A stretch of 64,000 nt of DNA from Cryptomeria japonica (taxonomy: Eukaryota; Streptophyta; Pinopsida; Cupressales; Cupressaceae), in NCBI RefSeq assembly GCF_030272615.1, contig NC_081415.1, positions 631,641,041 to 631,705,040 of the forward strand, read 5' to 3'. A program made the translations under genes and the position numbers. The notes under the pieces are model-generated. The model saw only the letters and a list, made by a program, of their open reading frames with translations. It was not told the DNA's origin and did not search any database. Below, one piece after another: positions 10,341-20,462 of the stretch (the stretch's first letter is position 1; every line of letters starts with the position of its first letter).

Positions 10341-10919
10341 CTAGTATGATTGAATTTGGAATACTTGTCCCAGAAAAACGTCTGTTATGTGCTCCATGAA
10401 GGGTCTCTCCCACTCTTCCACTGCTAAGAAGACTCTGTAGTTGGGTGGCAAGTACTCTGTGTGCACTCTGTGACATGTTGCGCAAGTAGAGTCTATCTGC
10501 AATCTTCCTTCTGTTGAAGCCGACGAGCCCTATTTTGGTGTTCTATTTGTTTTCCCTCTTCAAAACCTATGTTATGCACAAACCAGTTTAGCTTGCAAGG
10601 TAAAAATGCCTTTGAGATGGAGGAAGTGATGTTTAATAGCCGACCCATCCACCTATGTTATAATTATGAACTCTTCCTTATTGCAAGAATTCACATGTGA
10701 CAACTTTGCTTAATCATTTACAAGGTGTTATCGAATTACATCTCACACGTGCCAAGGATGTAGTCATGTATGCAAAGATGGCGAGGGACTAATTTAAGAC
10801 ATATTGCACATGCGATCGTGCTAAGTGATTAATTCACCTTGGTTCGAAATCATTCATGCAAGTGTAATTAAATGGCATGTAAATGATTAAACATGATGGT
10901 TACCATGTCTCATCACACA

Positions 10920-11789
10920 CGAAATCTCATCCCATAGAATTTTTTTTAATTGTGGAAATTCCTTTAACTCATGATCGTCCTTGATCGATTCAATTTGAAG
11001 AGCATCGCATCCCATGTCTGCAAGTATGTCCACCATCTTATTACCTTCCCTTTAAGTGTGCAAAATATGAAATGCTTCAAATGAATCTAGCAAAAACCAA
11101 ACTTGTCCGAGAATATAGTTTATCCTTCAATTTAATGTTTTCCTCTGTATACAGGCATTAATAATAAGAGAGGAGTCCCCTTCAACATGAACTTTTAGAT
11201 AACCCAATTTCTTTGCGAGGATCAATCCTTCTAGTAACGCTTGCACCTCTGCCATATTATTAGTTCCTGGAGGCAATACAGAAGATTTGAATGCTTTTAA
11301 ATTGCACATATGATCCCTAATACAAACTCTAGCCCTCGAGTCACCTGGGTTCCCTCTTGATGAACCATCGAAGTTAATTTTGACAAAATCTCGATGAGGG
11401 GGTTGCCATGAAATATTAGATCTATCAACCTTAATCAATTTATTAGAAGATGGCATGTTGGAGTTAGATGGTGATAAAATGTGCTTCCAATTTTTGATAA
11501 TGGAAGAATCCCAAGATGGAAATAATGAAGAAATGTTAAAATGGGATTGAACATAAACATTAACTAGGTCTGAAACTAATTTCTCAATGACTTCCAAAAT
11601 TTTATCAACAAACAAAGACACTTTCCTAAAAGATCTTTTATTTCTTTCCCACCAGATGGACCAAATGACTGATGTTGGAATGATGTGCCAAATACAAGAA
11701 AAGGTGGAGGAGGTAAACAAAGTAGGCCAAGACCGAAACAAATCCCAAACTATGTTTGGCAGAGGCAATGAAATTTGCAATCTATTCAA
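10920..11789 (-). pseudogene. LINE RNase H domain (RVT_3)
   Basis: The domain starts VKINFDGSSRGNPGDSRA and continues with NNMAEVQALLEGL and VHVEGDSSLI, carrying the acidic residues expected of plant LINE RNase H (D of FDG, E of MAE, D of GDS). The frame is cut by TGA at 11127-11129 where the family has Trp. The same frame resumes and ends in REGNKMVDILADMG (about 10995-11040), after another stop just before REGNK. RNase H removes the RNA template strand during insertion. Upstream codons (11400-11789) are the linker from zf-RVT. Confidence 0.85.
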
Positions 11790-11804
11790 AATGAAGAACC
11801 AACA

Positions 11805-12134
11805 CTATTGAGAAAATGGGCATTGAACAAACAAGTGGTCGACTGATTCACTTTCCTTATTACACATAACACAGAGAAATGGTTGCGAGATTTGCAACTT
11901 GACTAGTCTATCACTAGTTAAGATCTTGTTTTGAACTGCCAACCAAGAGAAACAACTTGCTTTAGGCAAGACCTTGTTATTCCAACATAATTTAAAAGCT
12001 CTTTGGATCTGCTTCTGATCCATCATATGTTGTAAAGCTGCATATCCATTTTTAACTGGAAATACACCTTGTTTGGAAGGAGCCCAAAAAAATTTATCCG
12101 ATTTATCTGAAAGGGATACAATTCTCTGATCCAA
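11805..12134 (-). pseudogene. LINE zf-RVT domain
   Basis: The reading starts DKFFWAPSKQGVFPVKNGY and holds CWNNKVLPKASCFSWLA, LTSDRLVKL and CVMCNKESESVDHLFVQCPF. This is the classic plant LINE 'zinc-binding in reverse transcriptase' domain between RT and RNase H. The C-x2-C...H-x4-C ligands (CVMC, HLFVQC) are intact. It is separated from RT and from RNase H by frame changes. Confidence 0.88.
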
Positions 12135-12205
12135 AAGGTTTTATAACATCTTCTTTTGATTAATATCAATGATAATATTCAAAGAATATTTCCAGATGGC
12201 CTTTC

Positions 12206-13980
12206 CTAAATATAATCAATGAGTTTCTCACCCCATACATGAGTAAGAATAGGAATTATTTCTTGCAGATGTTGACATTGTGCTAGTGGAGGGTGTCCAT
12301 TCCATGAGTAATTCCATAAATGAATTGACTCCCCATTATTAACTTGCCAATAAATATATGTGGTTACCAATTCTCTGGAGGACATCATGAAGTTCCACAT
12401 TGCAAATCCATTTGGGGGGTTAGCAATGGTGAGGATTCTTAGCGGGTTTGAAGAATCTAGATACTTCACTTGCATGATTTGACACCATTTTGCATTAGGC
12501 TTGGAGTACATTTTCCATACCAATTTACCTCCAAATGCTTTATTACATTTGGTGAGATCATGCAGTCCTACTCCTCCCACCACCTTTCCATGTGTCATAT
12601 TGGTGAGTGAAATTAATGGAATTTTCTTTTCTTGAGATAGATTAACGTTCCATAAAAAGCTTCTGATAATTTTTTGGATCTTCATGACAACTGATTTTGG
12701 ATCCTTAAGGACATAGATGTAGTAGTTAGGTATGGAGGCCAAAACAATTTTGATAAGAAGGATGTGGCCTGAGAGAGACAACCATCTAACTCGCCAAGTT
12801 GAAATTCTAGATTTAATCCTTTCAAGCACACCAATAAGATGATTTATTAGCTCCCATGAAGAAAGGAATACCTAGGTACGAGCAAGGTAAATCTTCTAGT
12901 TTCAATCCCAAAATTTTTATGATCTTTCTGCTAACTGTAGGTTTTATGTTGAAGATAAATACCTTTGATTTCTGAGCATTAATTTTCTGACCTAAAACCG
13001 ATGTGTAGGATTCCAAAACTTTCTTAATTTGATTAGCCTCTGCTATATTGGATTTTCCATATAAAAGAGTGTCATCTGCAAAGAGTGTATGTGTGATTGA
13101 AATGGGATTATTGGGAATGTGGATACCCTTCCAAGTGCCCTTTTCATTATTAAATTTGATTAATCTACTAAGTGCTTCTTCCATAATGATGAACAAGAAA
13201 GGGGATAGGGAGTCTCCTTGCTTAACACCTTGAGTAGCTGCAAAGAAACCTGAAGGTGTCCCATTGATAATGATTGAGAAGAATACTCCCGAAATACATG
13301 CTCTTATCCATTTGCACCATTTATCAGAGAATCCAAATTTGTGGAGAACTTTTAAGAGAAAATTCCAATTTACCCTATCATAGGCCTTCATCATATCAAG
13401 CTTAGCAATAAAAGATGGCATTTGGGCGGTTTGGACGGAGTGGAGAACTTCATGTGCAACTAGTGCTCCTTCCATAGTTTCCCTCCTAGGGACAAAGCCC
13501 CCTTGTTCTAGTGAAATAAGTTTTGGAATGAGTTTTTTCAATCTTTGATAAATGGCCTTAGTAAGAATTTTATAGATGGTATTACAAAAGGAGATAGGCC
13601 TAAAATCCGCAAAGGTTTTTGGTACTCTAACCTTGGGAAGAATTGCTACATTAGTAACATTGAACATCTTCAGCACTGAAGCACTTCTTCTTGACTCTTC
13701 AAGTGCTTCCAACAAATCAAAACCTATGACATCCCAACACTTTTGAAAGAAAAGGGCTGTATACCCATCAGTACCCGGGGCTTAATCCAGGGCAAGTGAA
13801 AACACCACTCCATGAACTTCTTCAAGAGTGAAAGGTTTCATGAGATCCTCATTGTCACATTAGGAAATGATATTTGGGATAACATCTATGGCTTCATGTT
13901 CTTTAGATGCTAATTGTGTGTTACCAAGGGGAGGAGTAAGCAAAATTTTTAAAAAAGTCACTCCTTCATCTTGAATTTCC
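12206..13980 (-). pseudogene. LINE reverse transcriptase, broken
   Basis: The RT runs from about 13980 to 12206 in at least two frames. The N-terminal part (FTLEEVHGVVFSLALD, then APGTDGY) is interrupted by two stops, one directly before APGTDG where Lys is usual. The core at 13715-12822 has motif A LDMMKAYDRVNW, motif B GVKQGDSLSPFLF and the catalytic FADD at 13082-13071 (YADD/FADD in this family). A frameshift near 12825 separates LGIPFFMG from the thumb region starting ISTWRVRWLSLSG. The enzyme copies LINE RNA into DNA at the nicked target. Catalytic residues survive but the frame does not. Confidence 0.92.
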
Positions 13981-14378
13981 TAAGGTTTTGTCAGCTTATT
14001 ACCTGAACTAGCATCATTAATCTCAAATATTGAAGAGGCCACTCTTTTTTCTTTAGCTGACACATGAAAGAATTTTGCATTACTATCTCCTTCTTTCAAC
14101 CAAAGTTCCCTAGACTTCTGCCTCCAATAAACTTCCTCTCTCTTACATAACTCTTCCCATGTTGTTTGAAGATGTTTTTGCTTATCATATGTGGCATTAT
14201 CCATGCTCTGCATAATGATATGATCCTGAATTTCTGCTAGCTCTTTTGCCACCATATCTTTTTCATGGAAAATATTCTTAAAAACTGTGGCATTCCATAC
14301 TTTAATTTGAGATTTAACATACTGCATTTTCTTGTAAAATTGAAGCATTTTATTTCCATTATGAAATGGTGCACTCAC
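13980..14378 (-). pseudogene. LINE linker between endonuclease and RT
   Basis: This open part has the conserved block YWRQKSRELWLKEGDSNAKFFH, here described by its key pieces: EEVYWRQKSR, WLKEGD and AKFFH. It links endonuclease and RT in plant L1 ORF2 proteins. It is preceded by a Lys-rich helical region (KMLQFYKKMQYVKSQIKVW). Confidence 0.85.
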
Positions 14379-14830
14379 CTAGCATTGATGAAGTAGGGGA
14401 GAAAATGATGATGTCTGAACCACATCTTTTCAAATTTGAACGAAGGCCGATGAGCACAAGGTGAATTCTTGGAAGAGATATTCAGTGAAATGGAAAAGTG
14501 GTCTGAGCAAATAAGAGAGAGAATATTTGATTCAAATTGATAATTCCGTACCAACCATTGTTGAGAAATGAGAAATCTATCCAATCTCTCAGCTATTTGT
14601 GAAAAGCTCTTTCTCCTATTTGTCCATGTAAAAAAAACCTTTATTGGCACTATATTTGTCAATGCATTATCAGAGATAAAACCCACAAAATCTTCAATAA
14701 TCCTTATTGGAGGACAAATACCCCCTCTTTTTTCTTGGAGGGAGACAATAGCATTGAAGTAACCTTCCAAAATAATGTTATGATCTACAAATTGATTGAT
14801 AGGTGTTGCTATTTTATTCCAGAGCCTCTT
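14375..14830 (-). pseudogene. LINE endonuclease, N-terminus missing
   Basis: The C-terminal two-thirds of the apurinic-type endonuclease is visible: LWNKIATPINQFVDHN, GYFNAIVSLQEKRGG (usually GDFN, so the catalytic Asp is Tyr here), FFTWTNRR, AERLDRFLIS and CSDHFSI. The usual start (WNxRG...QETK) is absent. The sequence just upstream belongs to the ORF1 tail, so roughly 100 codons including the first catalytic residues are deleted. The enzyme normally nicks target DNA to prime reverse transcription. Confidence 0.82.
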
Positions 14831-15531
14831 TTTGTCAAGTGTACTAGTGAGGGATTTGTAGAATGATCATCACAAACTTTAATTATTTGATGCAAATCTT
14901 GTTGACATTGAGCATTGAAATGTCCCAGAAAGGCTGAATGAGAATCCTCTATTTCAGGTTCTTCAAGAATGATAGTTTGCTTCCAAGTACCAAATTTGGA
15001 AACAATTGATAAATTATCTGGTACCAATTTTGACGTGTCCAGAAGAAAGCATACTCGAATTGGAAGATGAGTAAATTCAAAAGGAATTAGATCATGATTA
15101 ATGAAGATTCCAATTTGGTTTGCAAATTAACTCAATCAACTCTAAATCTCTATATTCCAAAGGCAAGGACAGAAAGGAGATCCAAAAGGAGGCAAATTTA
15201 TAGATTGCAGAGTCCGTCTTGAAATTTGGTACCCATGGGACAATGAAAAGACCAAAACCCTTACAGAACCAACCCTTATACTTATGGGTCATATCCCTAA
15301 AATATTTTGAATGAAATATTGTAATAACAAACCTTGATTCATTATCAATGTAGAAAATTTCCTTAACCCCTTTCCAACCTTTCTTAGCCCATGACAACAA
15401 ATCATCAGATGAAGGAGAAGATTTCCAAAACTTACCAACAAGCACTCTCTCTCGAAGATGCAAAATTTAGGGCATAATGACCTAATCTGGGAGAGTAACC
15501 TTTTACTTCTTATCAAGGTGGCTTGATTCAA
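14809..15531 (-). pseudogene. LINE ORF1 (DUF4283 plus decayed knuckle)
   Basis: The segment 15463-15098 reads LVGKFWKSSPSSDDLLSW, then FVITIFHSKYF, KGWFCKGFGLFIVPWVPNF and FWISFLSLPLEY. That is the DUF4283 RNA-binding domain common to plant LINE ORF1 proteins. After a frame change, TWKQTIILEEPEIEDSHSAF and LGHFNAQC occupy the place of a CCHC zinc knuckle: the GH and last Cys remain, but the first two Cys are gone. ORF1 protein packages LINE RNA. Several frames are needed to read it, so it is dead. Confidence 0.8.
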
Positions 15532-15685
15532 GAGTGATCACATTATCTCTCTTTTTGATCGGCAAATCAATATGTTCTTCATTTAGCTATTTTTTCCTCT
15601 AAATTTTTAAGGGCTCATCAAATGTTCAGGGGGAGGGGGGGGGATCTCCTCACCTGATCTGTATTTGCGAAGCTGCCTATCAGAT

Positions 15686-15940
15686 TTTAGGATAAAGGGC
15701 ACTTTAAGGTTGAAAACTGAATGGTCTCGGCTCCCTGCATTATCAACCTTTAGGTTGAAGGACACTCTAAGTGTGGGATCTGAAAGATCTCGGCTCCTTG
15801 TGATTGGAATATTGTTCAGGTGGGAGGCTGAATGGTCTCAGCTCCCTGCACTATCAAACTTTGGGTTGAAGGATGCTCTAAGTGTGGGATCTGAAAGATC
15901 TCGTCTCCCTGCAATTGGAATATTGTTTGGGTAGGAGAGG
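15686..15940 (-). repeat. 111-bp tandem repeat in LINE 5' leader
   Basis: A unit containing ATGGTCTCGGCTCCCTGCA starts at 15721 and again at 15832, a 111-bp period. A shorter, more diverged piece starts near 15686. It lies between ORF1 and the 5' end of the LINE, where several LINE families keep repeated promoter units. The rest of 15541-16360 is leader sequence without a recognisable ORF. Confidence 0.75.
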
Positions 15941-16372
15941 AATTTGGGATTGCTTACCTATATATTGTTGGGCCAGGAAGAATATGAGGGTAAAAACTGG
16001 CCATAGAGTATATTTTTACTTTTGAAATACGCTTCTATATGTTTCCTCAAGTGATCTAAGAACCCTTTTCCCCTGACAGGATCCCGTGAATGGTTAGAGC
16101 AATAACCCTCATAGATATCAAATATTGGTTGCTTTTGTTTGGATAATCTTTTGAGTGGAGGTCTTTGATATTCTTGGGAATTCTAGATATGCTTATTCCT
16201 CTGTGAATTCTTGTAGCTCACGGAGTTCCATTAGTCTGGTTCCTTCCATCTACTATTGCTGGTTTGGTAAACATTTTGCCTTGTAGGTTCAAATTTTTTT
16301 CTTCCCACCTAAGCAACTCCTGCAGACCGTATCCTTCCTTTCATGTCATATATATTAGGCTAGGCTATTATT

Positions 16373-17818
16373 ATTATAATTATAATTATTATTAAGTTAT
16401 ACTAGAACATATATAACTTTAGACTTGAGTTTTTGTGAAAAAATAAAATAAATTAATTTGTTGCTTGTGTGAAGTAAGAAAATGCATATTTTGTATTAGT
16501 GCTCACCATTTTCTATAGTAGATTATATGAAAGAGAACATCTCGACAACTAGTTGAATTTACCTTGTCAAAGTTGAATATCAATTTATTTTTTACAAAAT
16601 ACATTATATCTTCAATATCCAAATCTACCTATATTTTCGAGATAGCTTAGTGATTTGTTAACTAATTTTAAGGATACATAGTTTTCCTATATGAGAAATT
16701 GGTTTAAAATCTAACTTTATAGTTCCAAAACAACTACTTACTAAGGGCTCTTGATTTGATAAATGATCAATACTACATGTCATCTTAATTATTGTTAAAT
16801 AAATAGAAACTCATGATCAATAAAAGGATTAGAATATGTTTTGACACTTCTTTTTCATGATGAAGAAAGTTAAGTAATAATTTGGTGGCACCTATACTTA
16901 ATCTTGTGTCTTTTTGAGATTTTATGTCATTTACTAAAGGTTTCAAATAAATTTTGAGAAGATAAATATATATTTAAAGTAGAAATATACCTATTCCAAC
17001 TAGTACATGATCCAATTGAAGAACTCATAATTATTAATTTATATAGATTAAAAACTAGTTGAATGGGTAATATGAAGGAGAGTTGTATACCTGTAGCATA
17101 GTGAAATTATCACCCCTATGTCATTCCATCACTTATTCCTTCCTACCATACCCTTGGATTAAATAGCGAAGTGAGAAAATAATTAGATAAAATTTCCATT
17201 ATTCTCAACTGTTGAAGTCTTCTATATTTACAATGAGGTTGAGGAGAGTGAATTAGATTACTATGTTTATACTTCTAATTATGGACATTTCTTATAATAC
17301 TGGATTGAATAGTGTTTTTACATGAAATATTGAAAGCTTTGTGCCCTCACCATTCACCACAAATATACCAGAATGCAACCTAGAAAGTGCGAGTGAGATG
17401 TTTGATCATACAATCACCATGTAGATTAGTAGTCATCATAGAGATAAAAGGTTACTAGCCTCCAAACTCTATGATGCATTGGTAGTGTTATAATGGTTAA
17501 GTATCATTGGTTATATATTTCTTTAACATGATACCAACTACACTTGGAGACTAGAAGCATTAATAATTGTTATAAAAATATTATAACAAATATTTGACTC
17601 ATGTCCTATCAATCATAAATGAACTAGATTGGGCCAATTAAAGGAATCATTAAATATGAAACAACTAGCTAAACTAACTTGACAATACCAACAATTTTAT
17701 TGAATAACTTGTTATAATTAGTATTGCTTATACTTTAAACAAATGATTTGGATGTGAGGATTAGCTATAATGCTCAATTGTGGAATATAACCAATGCACA
17801 TATGACATTGTCAAAGAA
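16373..17818. other. AT-rich DNA, no gene seen
   Basis: No coding region, repeat or element end is recognisable in these 1.4 kb. Confidence 0.45.
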
Positions 17819-18540
17819 TTTTTTCTTTTTTCAAAAAAAAAAGGGATAAGATTATATTGAAAAAAAGTAAAAAAATATTACATAAATATTTCAAAACAAT
17901 AATAACTATATCACAAAAGTTAAAAGAAGGAAAAAACAAAGAGATTTCCCATAGATCCAACACCATTGGAAGAACACAAATACCAAACAAAACTAGTGAT
18001 ATATAAACAATGATCAATCCTTGTTATTTTCAAGAAGTTAAAGATACTATGTAGCTTGACTAGGGGATAATAAATCCCAATAAAAAATATTTCATCTTCG
18101 ATGAATTGCAGAAGCCCATTTGGGAAGAGAATCTGCAACAATACTCCATTTATGGCGAATATAAATTAGGGGAGAGAATCAAAGTTCTTAGAAAGTGAAT
18201 CTATGCCACAAAAGAAGCCAATTACTAAGATGAGTCATCAAAACTCTCTTTATTCAAAAGAGAAACTAACATCATAGAATCCATCTCACAAATAACCTAT
18301 TTCCAACCCAATTCACAAGATTTCTCTAAAGCTATAAGGAGAGAACATGCTTCTACATAATTATTAGTATCAAACCTTGTAGCAAAATAAATATTTAAAA
18401 CAAGTTGTTAAAGACTTTCGAACTTAAAATAAAAATAACAATTTATGTAAAGAGGCATATAGATCAAATGTTATTGAGTTCCACATTCAAATAAAAATGC
18501 AAAAAATTTGCACTATCCAATCAATATAATGTGTTGGAAA
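17819..18540 (-). pseudogene. Second LINE tail with RNase H remnant
   Basis: On the minus strand, about 18420-18030 reads RFDTNNYVEACSLLIALEKS, CELGWK and CEMDSMMLVSLLNKESFD. This is the middle of an RVT_3 RNase H (the NNxxEA and xxDSxxLV blocks) with at least three in-frame stops. The sequence ends at 17819-17840 in an A-rich tail on the minus strand. It fits a 5'-truncated LINE copy of a family different from the 9307-16360 element. I found no convincing target duplication. Confidence 0.6.
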
Positions 18541-19000
18541 ATTTACATATATGAAAATAAAATTTAGAAGCAAGTATAAACTATAAAAAATGAAATATTA
18601 AGTGTACACAAAATAAATTTGGCTCTTATAATTTATCTTGGTGGGTTTCTAGCCCTTTCTCTAAAGTTTCTAGTCAAATACATACTCTTACCACTTGTTG
18701 GCAATGATGTTATCAAAACCAACTATAGGTGAATTGAGGAAGATTCACCTCTCTTGAAAAGTAATTAAATCACCACAAGGTTCCTTTGAAGTTTGAAGTT
18801 ATGTCTTGACCGAGTGAAATGACTCAATTGGTCTATGTGCTAGGGATGAACCCACAATAGTGGGTTACACTTTTTTGGATGAAAGAATCTGAGTCTTTTG
18901 TCCAAATCTTATTTTCACCCACGTTCTATTGATGACATCTAATGACACATTAGATTATGATTATATATATAAAATTGATAATATTACATAAAAAATTAAA
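18541..19000. other. AT-rich DNA, no gene seen
   Basis: Nothing recognisable; it leads into a tandem repeat. Confidence 0.4.
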
Positions 19001-19760
19001 CAATATCACATAAGAATTTAAATCATCCCCTTAAGCCATGTCCTAATTACATCCTCTTAAGGTCCATTTTAAAATAATGCTTTAAATAGTTAAGATCTAG
19101 ACTTGATATAATTTTGAAATAGATGAACAATATATTAAATTAAATTGCCCAATGAAAATTTCATAAAGCTTCATTTTTAACAATATCATGCATAAGAATT
19201 AAAATCATCCCCTTGAGCCATGTCCTTTAATTAAACATCCCCTTAAGACATTTAAAAATCATTTCTAGGTAATGACATCCCCATATACTTGGTCCATTTA
19301 AAAATTGTATGAAAATTTCATAAAACTTTAAACAGTATCATGTACATGTGCATAAGAATTTAAATCATCCCCTTAAGTCATGTTCAAATTATTACATCCC
19401 ATTAAGGTCCATTTATAAATAATGTTTTAGTTAAGATGTACTTAATTATAATTTTGAAATAGATGGACAACATATTAATTTATTGCACAATGAAAATTTC
19501 ATAAGAATTTAAATAATTCCCTTAAGCCATGTCCTAATTAAACATCACCTTAAGACATTTAAAAATCATTTCTAGGTAATGACACCCCCTTACTCAAGGT
19601 CCATTTAACAACAATGAAAATTTCATAAAACTTTAAACGATATCACATACATGCAACATAAGATTTTAAATTGAATCCCCTTAAGCCATGTCCTAACTAC
19701 ATCCCTTTAAGACATTTATAAATGTCAAATTGTTCAACCTTGACACAAATGGAAAACATA
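19001..19760. repeat. Diverged tandem repeat, about 150-180 bp period
   Basis: The phrase CATAAGAATTTAAATC, followed by CCCCTTAAGCCATGTCC, returns at about 19009, 19191, 19351, 19499 and 19657, giving spacings of 182, 160, 148 and 158 bp. Other shared pieces (ATGAAAATTTCATAAA, GACATTTAAAAATCATTTC) recur in the same order. Units are well diverged and differ by indels, so the array is old. Confidence 0.75.
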
Positions 19761-20334
19761 TACATTATTTCTAGGCCACGTGAAGTGGTTCAACCCGCTC
19801 TTGGATAACAAGTAATATTCTCTCATCTCATCAGTATCTAGTCTCCACTTTTGAATGCCATATCCTACGATTGGATGAAGAGACAAGGTGCTAGCAATTA
19901 TAAGGTGGCTATACTAATAGACCTTGTTTTCATGTTGATAATCAATAAAGTGAATCCCATGTTTAACTATTTTGATTTTCTTCAAGTACGTTCCTTACAC
20001 AACAACTGAACCTGCACATAGAAAATAACATTCCAAACCTATTAAAGAATTTCTATAATATTTTATATAAAAATTTAGATTTCAAACAATGATTTCTAGC
20101 TCTCCTGAATGTAAGATACTATATTAAATTAAGTTTCAAAAATAAATTTAAAATAAATTGCATTGAACTTGTGGGAAGCAACATTCCATTGTTTGTTTCT
20201 TGTTTTGTTAACTTATTCCTCTCCTTTGTGCAATGCAATATATAGTAACTAACACCTTCTATATTTTCAGACTCTGCTATGACTGCAAACAAATGTCCTG
20301 CAATAAATTTCTTGGTAAATTTACTTTAAAGAAT

Positions 20335-20339
<5 letters not shown>
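19761..20339. other. No gene seen
   Basis: AT-rich DNA between the tandem repeat and a microsatellite; nothing recognisable. Confidence 0.4.
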
Positions 20340-20381
<42 letters not shown>

Positions 20382-20440
20382 GTGTGTGTGTGCATGTATG
20401 TATGTATGTATGTATGTATGTATGTATGTATGTATGTATA
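20340..20440. repeat. Compound microsatellite (TG)n-(TATG)n
   Basis: About 25 TG units with a GGGTGGG interruption pass directly into about 11 TATG units. The Cys/Val-rich reading frame through it is an artefact. Confidence 0.97.
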
Positions 20441-20462
20441 TATTAAAAATAAAACCATTATA

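Larger units (their letters stand above)
9307..16360 (-). mobile_element. Full-length L1-type LINE, defective
   Basis: The element spans about 7.05 kb and is flanked by a 12-bp target duplication, TAGGCTATTATT, at 9295-9306 and 16361-16372. On the minus strand its order is 5' leader with tandem repeat, ORF1 with DUF4283 and a decayed zinc knuckle, endonuclease, reverse transcriptase, zf-RVT, RNase H, a 3' region with an unassigned ORF, a hairpin and an A-rich tail. This is the standard plant L1 plan, which inserts by target-primed reverse transcription. Many stops and frameshifts, plus loss of the endonuclease N-terminus, make it inactive. Both ends are intact, so it is not a typical 5'-truncated copy. 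Confidence 0.9.
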
